This document shows positions 19,491 to 27,542 of a stretch of 64,000 nt of DNA, piece by piece. Position 1 is the stretch's first letter, and the number at the start of each line of letters is the position of its first letter. The stretch comes from Mycobacterium sp. GA-1285 (lineage in GTDB: Bacteria > Actinomycetota > Actinomycetes > Mycobacteriales > Mycobacteriaceae): positions 1-64,000 of the forward strand of contig NZ_LQIS01000023.1 in the NCBI RefSeq assembly GCF_001499905.1. Reading direction: 5' to 3'. Under the pieces are notes generated by a model that saw only the letters and a program-made list of their open reading frames with translations, did no database searches and was not told the DNA's origin. A program made the translations under genes and the position numbers.

Positions 19491-19937
19491 GTGGACCGCC
19501 TCGACTCGACCGACGAGCAGATTCTGGCCGCGCTGGCCGATGACGCGCGCGCGACCTACGCCGAGATCGGGGAGCTGGTCAATCTGTCCGCGCCCGCGGT
19601 GAAACGCCGGGTCGACCGCATGCTCGACAACGGCGTCATCCGCGGCTTCACGACCGTCGTCGACCGGACCGCCCTCGGCTGGACCACCGAGTCATACGTA
19701 CAGGTGTTCCGTCACGGAACCATCGCCCCAGAACGATTGCGGGCGGCATGGATCGACATCCCGGAGGTCATCAGCGCAGCCACTGTGACGGGCGCCGCCG
19801 ACGCGATCCTGCACGTCGTTGCGCGCGACATGCGGCACCTGGAGGCGGCGTTGGAACGTATCCGCTCGGCCGCCCACGTCGAGCGCAGCGAGAGCATCGT
19901 CGTGCTGTCCAACGTCATCGACCGCGATCGCGGCTGA
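19491..19937 (+). CDS. Lrp/AsnC-family transcriptional regulator
   Basis: 148 residues. The N-terminal helix-turn-helix is LDSTDEQILAALADDARATY followed by LSAPAVKRRVDRMLDNGVI, and the C-terminal RAM/ligand domain runs from about residue 65 (TESYVQVF and VTGAADAILHVVARD). GTG at 19491 follows a strong GGAGGTGA. It is divergent from rocD-ddaH and probably senses ornithine, arginine or a related amino acid to control them, as is common for Lrp genes beside rocD. That link is inferred from position. Confidence 0.85.
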   Translation: MDRLDSTDEQILAALADDARATYAEIGELVNLSAPAVKRRVDRMLDNGVIRGFTTVVDRTALGWTTESYVQVFRHGTIAPERLRAAWIDIPEVISAATVTGAADAILHVVARDMRHLEAALERIRSAAHVERSESIVVLSNVIDRDRG

Positions 19938-19993
19938 GCACCAATGGGCGGGGTGGCGGACAAATGGGCGTAGGGATCGTGTAAGAACTGCCC

Positions 19994-21169
19994 ATGACCA
20001 CATCAGCGGGCATCGTCATCGTCGGCGGCGGACTCGCGGCCGCCCGTACCGCCGAACAGTTGCGCCGGTCGGAATACACCGGTCCGGTCACGATCGTCAG
20101 CGACGAAGACCACCTGCCATACGACCGGCCTCCCCTGTCGAAGGAGGTGCTGCGCGCCGAGACCGACGACGTCACCCTCAAGCCCGCGGAGTTCTACAAA
20201 GAGAACGACATCACCGTGCGGCTGGGTAACGGTGCGCGGTCTGTCGACACGGCTGCACAGACGTTGACCCTCGCCGACGGCACCGAGCTGCACTACGACG
20301 AACTCATCATCGCTACGGGCCTGGTGCCCAAGCGTATTCCGTCCTTCCCCGACCTCACGGGTATCCACGTGTTGCGGAATTACGACGAGAGCGTGGCCCT
20401 TCGCCAGGAGGCCGGCTCGGCCCGCCGCGCCGTCGTCGTCGGTGCCGGGTTCATCGGCTGCGAGGTGGCGGCGAGCCTGCGCAAGCTCGGCGTCGAGGTC
20501 GCCTTGGTGGAGCCGCAACCGGCGCCCCTGGCGTCGGTGCTCGGCGAGCGGATCGGTGAGCTCGTCGCCCGGGTGCATCGCGCCGAGGGTGTCGACGTCC
20601 GCTGCGGCGTCGGCGTTTCGGAGGTGCGGGGTTCGGATCGCGTCGAGAAGGTGGTGCTCAGCGACGGCACCGAACTGGAGGCGGATCTGGTGGTCGTCGG
20701 CATCGGCTCGCATCCGGCGACCGACTGGCTGGAAGACAGCGGGCTGAAGCTCGACAACGGGGTGGTCTGCGACGACCACGGCCGCGCCAGTGCGCCGCAT
20801 GTCTGGGCTATCGGCGACGTCGCGTCGTGGCGTCACCGTCTCGGTCATCAAGTGCGCGTTGAGCATTGGAGCAACGTCGCCGACCAAGCCCGTGTCCTGG
20901 TGCCGACGATGCTCGGGCAGGAACCGCCGACCGCGGTCTCGGTGCCGTACTTCTGGAGCGATCAATACGACGTCAAGATCCAATGCCTCGGCGAACCGGA
21001 GGCCGAAGACGTGGTGCACGTCGTCGAGGACGACGGGCGCAAGTTCCTCGCCTACTACGAGCGCGATGGCGTGGTGGCCGGAGTCGTCGGTGGGGGTATG
21101 CCGGGCAAGGTGATGAAGGTGCGATCCAAGATCGCCGCGCGCGCACCCATCGCCGACCTTCTCCGCTGA
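19994..21169 (+). CDS. Ferredoxin reductase-type FAD/NAD(P)-dependent oxidoreductase
   Basis: A 391-residue flavoprotein of the Rieske/ferredoxin reductase group. FAD-binding IVIVGGGLAAARTAEQLRR is at the N-terminus, ELIIATGLVPKR and HVWAIGDVA complete the FAD site, and the NAD(P) motif is VVVGAGFIGCEVAASL (residues about 147-162). The C-terminal domain has VPYFWSDQYDVKIQ. Order matches Rv0688, between the mycofactocin-type SDR and mftR. A role in moving electrons between NAD(P)H and a ferredoxin, perhaps for a P450, is likely; a link to mycofactocin is only positional. Confidence 0.87.
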   Translation: MTTSAGIVIVGGGLAAARTAEQLRRSEYTGPVTIVSDEDHLPYDRPPLSKEVLRAETDDVTLKPAEFYKENDITVRLGNGARSVDTAAQTLTLADGTELHYDELIIATGLVPKRIPSFPDLTGIHVLRNYDESVALRQEAGSARRAVVVGAGFIGCEVAASLRKLGVEVALVEPQPAPLASVLGERIGELVARVHRAEGVDVRCGVGVSEVRGSDRVEKVVLSDGTELEADLVVVGIGSHPATDWLEDSGLKLDNGVVCDDHGRASAPHVWAIGDVASWRHRLGHQVRVEHWSNVADQARVLVPTMLGQEPPTAVSVPYFWSDQYDVKIQCLGEPEAEDVVHVVEDDGRKFLAYYERDGVVAGVVGGGMPGKVMKVRSKIAARAPIADLLR

Positions 21170-21224
21170 GCGGGTTGAGTGCTCTTCCTATCGCCGCTCG
21201 ATCGGTAGTGCACCGAAATCACCC

Positions 21225-22508
21225 CTAGTGCTCGCCGAGGTAGAACCGGGTGCCCTGGTCGTCGGTGCACAGCGCCGACTTTCCGTAGGACTGCTGGGAG
21301 GGCTCGTCGATGACGGTGCCGCCCGCCTCGCGCACCCGGGCCACGGCGGCGTCGATGTCAGTGACCTTCCACATCGGCAGGGTCACCACCTCGGAGTTCC
21401 CGCCGGCGACGCCGGACATCGGATGCGTCTCGCGCACCGCCCAGCCGTCCTCGATACGACCTGGCTCGAAGGTCCAGAACAAGAACCTGCTGTAGAACTC
21501 CTTGAACGCGGTGGAGTCCGGGACCTGATATGTGATGTACGAAAGTTCGCCCGGCCCAGTGCCATTGAGCGCTGGACGCGGTGTGCCGGAGGCCGGCCGG
21601 AAGACCGCGAACGCCGTGCCGGCGGGGTCGGTGGCGTCGAGAACGGTCCCGAAGTCGAACTCCTGGGTCTGGCCCACGGTGCCGCCGCCGTCGAGGATCG
21701 ACTGCCGCGCACCGTCGAGGTCGGTGACCGCATAGCAGCAGAGCATGCCCTGCGGTCTCTCGACGCTGAAGATGCCGATGCGCTGGTCGGTGTTGGTCAC
21801 CTGATGAGTCGCGGGGTCGTAGGCCCAGCCGAGCACATGACCGTAGAACGCCGCGGCCCGGTCGGCGTCGGGCACCCACACCGACACGTAGCCGACGTCC
21901 CCGTGCTGAATCGGGACGGCCGTACCCGTCGACGGTCCGCTGAGCATCCAGCGGTGGCCGAACGGATCGACGATCGCGGCGTTGCGGGCGCCGTAGTTCT
22001 CGTACGGCTCGCGCTGTACCTCCGCCCCATGCCTGCGCGCCCGTTCGAGCGCTGCGTCGGTATCGCCGACATGCAGCATCAAGCTCACCGAAACAGAATG
22101 CCGTGCAGGAGCTTTCAGTCCGATCTCGGGATACTCGTCGGCGAGATAGAGCACACCGTCGCCCATCGCCAACTCGGCGTGGCCGATGCGACCGTCGTCC
22201 ATCTCGAAGGGTTTCCCGACCACCGTGGCGCCGAACGCCTCGACGTACCACGCGATCGCATCGCGCGCATTGCCGACCGTCAAGTACGGAAGAGCCGCGG
22301 CGCGCGGTGCCCCCGCGGACTCGACCGTCGGATCGGCCAGTTCGGCGATCGCGGTATCCGTGCCACTCATGACAACCTCCTGGGTTCGATTCGGTAGCAA
22401 AAGAGCCGACTCCAGCCGTGCGCGCAGCCCGGTCGCGAATGCCGGGTCGGGGGCGACCGGAAGCTCGTCGCCGCGCAGCACGTTCAGCGGATCGTGGCTG
22501 TTGTTCAC
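21225..22508 (-). CDS. VOC-family (glyoxalase-like) protein with N-terminal extension
   Basis: A 427-residue protein. It begins with about 47 residues unrelated to VOC domains (NNSHDPLNVLRGDELP, then PDPAFATGLRARLE), followed by three VOC-like modules. The first contains YVEAFGATVVGKP and DPFGHRWML, the second VSVWVPDADRAAAFYGHVLG, and the third YITYQVPDSTAFKEFYSRFL. Start is GTG at 22508 with GGGAGGAAGTC before it, overlapping the upstream sigma-factor TGA by GTGA. The coupling and the non-enzymatic head suggest the extension may interact with the sigma factor. Metal ligands and substrate are not resolved. Confidence 0.75.
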   Translation of the reverse strand: MNNSHDPLNVLRGDELPVAPDPAFATGLRARLESALLLPNRTQEVVMSGTDTAIAELADPTVESAGAPRAAALPYLTVGNARDAIAWYVEAFGATVVGKPFEMDDGRIGHAELAMGDGVLYLADEYPEIGLKAPARHSVSVSLMLHVGDTDAALERARRHGAEVQREPYENYGARNAAIVDPFGHRWMLSGPSTGTAVPIQHGDVGYVSVWVPDADRAAAFYGHVLGWAYDPATHQVTNTDQRIGIFSVERPQGMLCCYAVTDLDGARQSILDGGGTVGQTQEFDFGTVLDATDPAGTAFAVFRPASGTPRPALNGTGPGELSYITYQVPDSTAFKEFYSRFLFWTFEPGRIEDGWAVRETHPMSGVAGGNSEVVTLPMWKVTDIDAAVARVREAGGTVIDEPSQQSYGKSALCTDDQGTRFYLGEH

Positions 22509-23035
22509 GACTTCCTCCCTTCCGGTTCCGGGTAGTGAGCGCGAAACGCCTTGCGGGCCCGCACCAGCAGCGCCTCGGTGGCATGCACCGTACGGCCGAT
22601 GAGCTCGGCGCACTCGGGCACCGAGCAGTCGTCCATGTAGCGCAGCGCCAGGACAGTGCGGTGGTGCTCGGGCAGCTTGGCCAGCACGCTCTCGGCGACG
22701 ATGCGGTCGAGCTCGGCATCCCAGTCGTCGGGCGGCTCGACGAGTTCGGGCAGTTCGGCGACCGGGGTGCTGAACCGGTCATGGCGGCGACGGTAGTGGT
22801 CGGCCAGCTTGTGGCGTGCCACACCGAGCAACCACGGCACGGTCATCGGCGGCGGAGCGGTCCTTCTGGCGGTATCCATTGCCGCCAGGAAGGTTTCCGA
22901 CGTCAGGTCTTCGGCGGTTCCACGGTCACCACAGCGTCGGACGAAGTATCCGTACACCACCGGTAACGCTTCGTCGTACAGCGCCAGCAGTTCCCGCGGA
23001 GCGTCGGTGCGACTCGGTTCGGCGCTCACACACAT
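22505..23035 (-). CDS. ECF-type RNA polymerase sigma factor
   Basis: About 176 residues with the two ECF domains. Region 2 is ALYDEALPVVYGYFVRRCG with DLTSETFLAAM and VPWLLGVARHKLADHYRR. Region 4 is LPEHHRTVLALRYMDDCS with ECAELIGRTVHATEALLVRA, the DNA-reading helix-turn-helix. ATG at 23035 is used; GTG at 23029 is also possible. It lies 73 bases after mftR on the same strand and is translationally coupled to the VOC gene. No classical zinc anti-sigma gene is next to it, so control may run through the VOC protein or mftR. Confidence 0.82.
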   Translation of the reverse strand: MCVSAEPSRTDAPRELLALYDEALPVVYGYFVRRCGDRGTAEDLTSETFLAAMDTARRTAPPPMTVPWLLGVARHKLADHYRRRHDRFSTPVAELPELVEPPDDWDAELDRIVAESVLAKLPEHHRTVLALRYMDDCSVPECAELIGRTVHATEALLVRARKAFRAHYPEPEGRKS

Positions 23036-23108
23036 ATCGTCGCCGTTGCGCGCCCAACTCCGACGGGTCTGGCCGAACTTTTCTGCGAGCGCAAAGGGGG
23101 TGGTGGCT

Positions 23109-23708
23109 TCAGCGATCCAGTGCCCACAGCCCGTCGGCGACGGTGTCGAACGCCGCGCCGAGCGCCTGCGCCAGCGGAACCGACTCGTCGGCGAGCCAGT
23201 GTTCATACGCGGAGAGCGCGACGCCGAGCATCGTCCACGCCACCGTCTGTGGCACGAGGTCACCAGCGGTGGTGTTGAGGCGTTTGGCGGCGAAATCCGC
23301 GACCACGCCGCGCCACCCGGCGTACATGGTCATCGAATAGGCCTGCAGTGCGGCGGTCTCCAGGATGACCCGCATGCGCATGCGGTGGCGCGCCGTCTCG
23401 GCGGCATCGAAGCTGTTGAACGCCAGCAACGCCGTGCGCAGCGCATCACCGATCGGCACCTTCGGATCGAGGTCTGCCAGCAGATCTCGCATGCGGGTCA
23501 GATGAGCGTCGAAATCGCCCCAGGGCAGGGCATTCTTGGACGGGTAATAGCGGAACAGTGTGCGCCGGGCGATTCCCGCGGCTTCGGCGATGTCGTCCAC
23601 GCTGACGTCTTCGAATCCGTGCGTGGCAAAGAGGTCGATGGCCACGTTGCTGATGTGGTCCCACGTCGTCGAGCGCCGGCGGCCCACCCGGTGCTGGTCC
23701 GGCCCCAT
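23109..23708 (-). CDS. mftR: Mycofactocin system TetR regulator MftR
   Basis: About 199 residues. The helix-turn-helix spans roughly residues 12-58 ([40 protein letters not shown]), and the [15 protein letters not shown] segment is typical of MftR. The C-terminal ligand domain follows. MftR represses the mft genes and in M. smegmatis is reported to respond to long-chain acyl-CoA. ATG at 23708 has AAAGGGG upstream; an in-frame ATG at 23726 would add six residues. Divergent from mftA, with 93 bases between. Confidence 0.88.
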   Translation of the reverse strand: MGPDQHRVGRRRSTTWDHISNVAIDLFATHGFEDVSVDDIAEAAGIARRTLFRYYPSKNALPWGDFDAHLTRMRDLLADLDPKVPIGDALRTALLAFNSFDAAETARHRMRMRVILETAALQAYSMTMYAGWRGVVADFAAKRLNTTAGDLVPQTVAWTMLGVALSAYEHWLADESVPLAQALGAAFDTVADGLWALDR

Positions 23709-23801
23709 CTGGGGTCCCCTTTCCATTTAGGCACTCGATGCCATATTATTGCGACCTCGATCACAGTTGTCGAGAACCGGCGAATTGAAAGGCGGACTCA
23801 A
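23709..23801. promoter_or_regulatory. mftR-mftA divergent promoter/operator region
   Basis: This 93-base gap holds the A/T-rich stretch GCCATATTATTGCG near the centre, an inverted repeat GGCA-CTCGA-TGCC at 23730-23742, and another, CTCGA-9-TCGAG, from 23757. Both contain TCGA, so they may be half-sites for MftR. The mftA ribosome binding site is AAAGGCGG. Operator identity is inferred. Confidence 0.45.
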
Positions 23802-23894
23802 ATGGAACCGAATCAGCAGGTGGACGGCGACGAGCTGGTGGGCGAGACACTGGTCGAAGAGGTGTCGATCGACGGGATGTGCGGGGTCTACTGA
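23802..23894 (+). CDS. mftA: Mycofactocin precursor peptide MftA
   Basis: A 30-residue peptide beginning MEPNQQVDGDE and ending EVSIDGMCGVY. The invariant C-terminal IDGMCGVY with Val-Tyr is the substrate of the pathway: MftC decarboxylates and cross-links Val-Tyr, MftE frees the modified dipeptide, and MftD oxidises it to premycofactocin. The acidic leader (LVEEVSID) binds MftB. ATG follows AAAGGCGG by seven bases. First gene of mftABCDEFG. Confidence 0.95.
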   Translation: MEPNQQVDGDELVGETLVEEVSIDGMCGVY

Positions 23895-23932
23895 CCGTGA
23901 CCTCGTCGTCCGCGGCGCCCGAGGAAGGCACC

Positions 23933-24214
23933 GTGTCCGACAACGACGCGGCATTCGACCCGGAGCTCGGCTGGCGGCTGCACCACCAGGTGGCGGTGCG
24001 GCCGGAGCCGTTCGGGGCGCTGCTCTACCACTTCGGAACGCGCAAGCTGTCGTTCCTGAAGAACCGGACCATCGTCGACGTCGTCAACACGTTGTCCGAC
24101 CATCCCGACGTCCGATCCGCCTGCCGTGCCGCCGGCATCGACGACACGCAGCAGGCACCGTACCTGCAAGCACTCGGCGTGCTTGCTCGATCGAAAATGC
24201 TGGTGCCGCAATGA
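23933..24214 (+). CDS. mftB: Mycofactocin RiPP recognition protein MftB
   Basis: About 93 residues, a PqqD-like peptide carrier. FDPELGWRLHHQVAVRPEPF and ALLYHFGTRKLSFLKNRTIV are the MftB signature; the fold binds the MftA leader and presents it to MftC. GTG at 23933 has a good GAGGAAGG upstream. An earlier in-frame GTG at 23897, two bases after the mftA stop, would add twelve residues and cannot be excluded. The gene ends in ATGA overlap with mftC. Confidence 0.9.
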   Translation: MSDNDAAFDPELGWRLHHQVAVRPEPFGALLYHFGTRKLSFLKNRTIVDVVNTLSDHPDVRSACRAAGIDDTQQAPYLQALGVLARSKMLVPQ

Positions 24215-25476
24215 CATCAACGGAAACCGTACGTGTGCCGCGGCTGGTCGAGCAGTTCGAGCACGGCCTCGACGCCCCGATCTGCCTGACCTGGGAACTG
24301 ACCTACGCGTGCAACCTCGCGTGCGTGCACTGCCTGTCCTCGTCAGGTAAGCGCGACCCCCGTGAACTGACCACCCAGCAGTGCAAGGACGTCATCGACG
24401 AGCTCGAGCGCATGCAGGTCTTCTACGTCAACATCGGCGGCGGTGAGCCGACGGTGCGCTCCGACTTCTGGGAGCTGGTCGACTACGCGACCGCCCACCA
24501 CGTCGGCGTGAAGTTCTCCACCAACGGCGTGCGCATCACGCCGGAGGTCGCGGCGCGGTTGGCCTCCAGCGACTACGTCGACGTGCAGATCTCCCTCGAC
24601 GGCGCGACCGCGGAGATCAACGACGCCGTGCGTGGGGCGGGGTCGTTCGCGATGGCGACCCGTGCACTGCAGAACCTCGCGGACGCCGGTTTCAAGGACG
24701 CCAAGATCTCGGTGGTCGTCACTCGCCACAACGTCGACCAACTCGACGAGTTCGCAGCTCTGGCAGCGCAATACGGTGCCACGCTGCGGATCACCCGGCT
24801 GCGGCCGTCAGGTCGCGGCGCCGACGTGTGGGACGACCTGCACCCGACCGCCGACCAGCAGGTCCGGCTCTACAACTGGCTGGTCGCCAAGGGTGAGCGG
24901 GTACTCACGGGCGACTCGTTCTTCCATCTCGCCGGGTTGGGTGAGCCCGGCGCGCTGGCCGGCCTGAACCTGTGCGGTGCCGGTCGCGTCGTCTGCCTCA
25001 TCGATCCCGTCGGCGACGTCTACGCATGCCCGTTCGCCATCCACGACCGGTTCCACGCCGGAAACATCCTGTCCGACGGCGGTTTTCAGAATGTCTGGAA
25101 GAACGCTCCGCTCTTCCGGGAGCTGCGCGAACCGCAGTCGGCCGGCGCGTGCGGCAGTTGTGGGCACTATGACAGCTGCCGCGGCGGCTGCATGGCCGCC
25201 AAGTTCTTCACCGGGTTGCCGTTGGACGGCCCGGACCCCGAGTGCGTGGAGGGCTACGGCGCTCCCGCCTTGGCTCGCGAGCGGGTCAAACCGAAGTCCA
25301 GCGTCGACCACTCGCGATCCGGTCCGGTGATGCTGAAGCTGCTCACGACGCCGCCCCGATCGAAGGTCGGCGCCGGATCCCCTCCCCGGTCCGATGTCGG
25401 CGCCGGAGCGCCTCCCCGATCGAAGGTCGGCGCCGGAGCGCCTCCGAAACGCCTCTGCAACGAAAGTCCGGTGTGA
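24211..25476 (+). CDS. mftC: Mycofactocin radical SAM maturase MftC
   Basis: 421 residues. The radical SAM cluster motif is CNLACVHC (Cys34, Cys38, Cys41), with GGGEPTVR as the SAM-binding GGEP motif. The C-terminal SPASM part has LNLCGAGRVVCLIDPVG, ACPFAIHDRF, CGSCGHYDSC and GGCMAAKFF, ligands for auxiliary Fe-S clusters. MftC performs oxidative decarboxylation of the MftA C-terminal Tyr and then a Val-Tyr carbon-carbon bond. Residues 381-410 are an unusual three-fold repeat of PPRSKVGAGS encoded by a 30-base minisatellite, inserted before the conserved tail CNESPV. The tail itself is intact, so activity is probably kept. Confidence 0.95.
   Translation: MTSTETVRVPRLVEQFEHGLDAPICLTWELTYACNLACVHCLSSSGKRDPRELTTQQCKDVIDELERMQVFYVNIGGGEPTVRSDFWELVDYATAHHVGVKFSTNGVRITPEVAARLASSDYVDVQISLDGATAEINDAVRGAGSFAMATRALQNLADAGFKDAKISVVVTRHNVDQLDEFAALAAQYGATLRITRLRPSGRGADVWDDLHPTADQQVRLYNWLVAKGERVLTGDSFFHLAGLGEPGALAGLNLCGAGRVVCLIDPVGDVYACPFAIHDRFHAGNILSDGGFQNVWKNAPLFRELREPQSAGACGSCGHYDSCRGGCMAAKFFTGLPLDGPDPECVEGYGAPALARERVKPKSSVDHSRSGPVMLKLLTTPPRSKVGAGSPPRSDVGAGAPPRSKVGAGAPPKRLCNESPV
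25351..25440 (+). repeat. 30-base minisatellite in the mftC 3' end
   Basis: Three head-to-tail 30-base units at 25351-25380, 25381-25410 and 25411-25440, with a partial fourth (CCTCCGAAA). Units one and three differ at only a few bases; unit two has several changes (PPRSDVGAGA). The period is a multiple of three, so the frame is kept and each unit adds ten residues. Confidence 0.9.
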
Positions 25477-25478
25477 TC

Positions 25479-26669
25479 ATGGCCGACACCTGGTTCGAAA
25501 CGGTCGCCGCCGCTCAGGAGCGGGCGAGGCGACGACTCCCCAAGCCGGTCTACTCGGCGCTCATCGCCGCGAGCGAGAAGGGCGTGACGGTATCCGACAA
25601 CGTCGACGCGTTCGCCGAGCTGGGCTTCGCGCCGCACGTCGTCGGCGCGACGGAGAAGCGCGATCTCGCCACCACCGTGATGGGACAAGAGATTTCGCTG
25701 CCGGTGGTGATCTCGCCGACGGGGGTGCAGGCGGTTCACCCGGACGGCGAGGTCGCGGTCGCTCGCGCAGCCGCCGCACGCGGTACCGCGATGGGCCTGT
25801 CGTCTTTCGCCAGCAAGCCGATCGAAGAGGTGATCGCGGCCAACTCCAAGCTCTTTTTCCAGGTGTACTGGCTGGGCGGGCGGGACGCGATCGCGGCCCG
25901 GGTCGAGCGCGCACGGCAGGCGGGTGCGGTCGGGCTGATCGTCACCACGGACTGGAGCTTCTCGCACGGCCGCGACTGGGGCAGCCCGAAGATCCCCGAG
26001 CAGATGGACCTGCGCACCACCGTGCGCATGCTCCCGACGGGGCTGACCAAGCCGCGCTGGATGTGGCAATGGGGTAAAACGCTGCGGCCGCCGAACCTGC
26101 GGGTTCCCAATCAGGCGGCCCGCGGCGAGGAGGGTCCGCCGTTCTTCGCCGCGTACGGCGAGTGGATGGCCACCCCGCCGCCGACCTGGGAGGACATCGC
26201 CTGGCTGCGCGAACTGTGGGGCGGTCCTTTCATGCTCAAGGGTGTGATGCGTGTCGACGACGCGAAACGTGCTGTGGACGCGGGTGTCTCAGCGATCTCG
26301 GTGTCCAACCACGGCGGTAACAACCTGGACGGGACACCCGCGTCGATCCGCGCTCTGCCGCCGATCGTCGAGGCGGTCGGGGACGACATCGAGGTGGTGC
26401 TCGACGGCGGCATCCGACGGGGCAGTGACGTGGTCAAGGCGGTCGCGCTCGGTGCCCGCGCGGTCATGATCGGGCGGGCGTACCTGTGGGGCCTCGCGGC
26501 CAACGGGCAGGCCGGTGTCGAGAACGTGCTCGACGTTCTGCGCGGCGGCATCGATTCTGCGTTGATGGGTCTGGGCCGCGCCTCGGTCCATGATCTTGTG
26601 CCCGACGATGTGCTGGTCCCTCCCGGGTTCATCCGGGCGCTCGGCGTGCCTGAAGGTTCGACCACCTGA
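25479..26669 (+). CDS. mftD: FMN-dependent mycofactocin dehydrogenase MftD
   Basis: 396 residues, a lactate oxidase/glycolate oxidase-fold flavoprotein. PVVISPTGVQAVHPDGEVAV, the catalytic SNHGGNNLDG with His278, and VVLDGGIRRGSDVVKAVALG with GRAYLWGLA at the FMN phosphate site are all present. MftD oxidatively deaminates the MftE product to premycofactocin. ATG at 25479, two bases after the mftC stop, begins MADTWFETVAAAQ, the usual MftD N-terminus. The next gene is 129 bases away. Confidence 0.93.
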   Translation: MADTWFETVAAAQERARRRLPKPVYSALIAASEKGVTVSDNVDAFAELGFAPHVVGATEKRDLATTVMGQEISLPVVISPTGVQAVHPDGEVAVARAAAARGTAMGLSSFASKPIEEVIAANSKLFFQVYWLGGRDAIAARVERARQAGAVGLIVTTDWSFSHGRDWGSPKIPEQMDLRTTVRMLPTGLTKPRWMWQWGKTLRPPNLRVPNQAARGEEGPPFFAAYGEWMATPPPTWEDIAWLRELWGGPFMLKGVMRVDDAKRAVDAGVSAISVSNHGGNNLDGTPASIRALPPIVEAVGDDIEVVLDGGIRRGSDVVKAVALGARAVMIGRAYLWGLAANGQAGVENVLDVLRGGIDSALMGLGRASVHDLVPDDVLVPPGFIRALGVPEGSTT

Positions 26670-26760
26670 CGGCCACCCCGCGTGCGAACCTCCTGGTACA
26701 GACGGGGCGCAGGGGACTGAGGGGGCGACGCCGGCCCGGGTGGCGAAAAATTCAATGAAT

Positions 26761-26787
26761 CAATTGCTGCGCATGCTTCAACAATTG
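26761..26787 (+). promoter_or_regulatory. Paired CAATTG palindromes before mftE
   Basis: The largest gap inside the mft operon, 26670-26798, contains CAATTG at 26761 and 26782 flanking GCGCATGC. The spacing of 21 bases (two turns) and the A/T content stand out from the GC-rich surroundings. It could be an internal promoter or operator for mftEFG. No matching sequence was found upstream of mftA, so the regulator is unknown. Confidence 0.35.
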
Positions 26788-26798
26788 GCGCACGACAG

Positions 26799-27542
26799 GT
26801 GAATTCGGCCTACCATCGGCGAGTGCCATCTGTCAGCGAGCTCGCGAATGCGACGTCGAAGCAGCTGCAGAGCAAGCCGTCAGCCCTCCTCGTACCCGTC
26901 GGATCCACCGAACAGCACGGCCCTCATCTTCCGCTGGACACCGACACACGGATCGCGACGGCCGTCTGTCGGGCGGTTGCTGACCGGCTCGTTGACACCG
27001 ACGGCGTGAATTGGATGGTCGCGCCTGCCATCGGCTACGGCGCGAGCGGTGAGCACGAGGAGTTCAGCGGCACCATTTCGATCGGGACCTCCGCCTTGAG
27101 ACTGTTGCTGGTGGAGTACGGCCGGTCGGCATCTCGGTGGGCGTCGCGGCTGGTCTTCGTCAACGGCCATGGTGGCAACGTCGAAGCCCTGGCCGCCGCG
27201 ACCGCTTTGCTGCGCTATGAGGGTCGGGATGCGGGCTGGTGCTCGTGCACCGTAGCGGGTGCGGATGCGCACGCCGGTCACACCGAAACGTCTGTATTGC
27301 TACATATTTCGTCGCAGCACGTCCGTGTCGACGAGCGGGTGCCCGGCAACATCGCGCCGCTTCGCGAGCTGATCCCCGAGCTGCGGCGGGGCGGGGTGGC
27401 CGCGGTGAGTGAGGTCGGCGTCCTCGGCGATCCCACCACCGCCACCATGGAGGACGGAGCCCGCATATTTCCCGACATGGTCGAAACATGCGTTCGGCGG
27501 ATCTCGCGCTGGGCACCCGACCGCGACGGGATGCTGACATGA
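26799..27542 (+). CDS. mftE: Mycofactocin peptidase MftE (creatininase family)
   Basis: 247 residues. Metal-binding motifs of the creatininase fold are [16 protein letters not shown] (Glu38, His40, Asp47) and NGHGGN (residues 122-127), with [11 protein letters not shown] further on. MftE cleaves modified MftA to release the Val-Tyr-derived dipeptide. GTG at 26799 is chosen because [10 protein letters not shown] matches the conserved start of MftE proteins; GTG at 26823 is an alternative. Overlaps mftF by ATGA. Confidence 0.92.
   Translation: MNSAYHRRVPSVSELANATSKQLQSKPSALLVPVGSTEQHGPHLPLDTDTRIATAVCRAVADRLVDTDGVNWMVAPAIGYGASGEHEEFSGTISIGTSALRLLLVEYGRSASRWASRLVFVNGHGGNVEALAAATALLRYEGRDAGWCSCTVAGADAHAGHTETSVLLHISSQHVRVDERVPGNIAPLRELIPELRRGGVAAVSEVGVLGDPTTATMEDGARIFPDMVETCVRRISRWAPDRDGMLT

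Noticed and set aside
23749-24210. Long open frame running into mftC from upstream of mftA
   Set aside because: It covers mftA and mftB in other frames; MftC homology begins only at the ATG at 24211, which overlaps the mftB stop.
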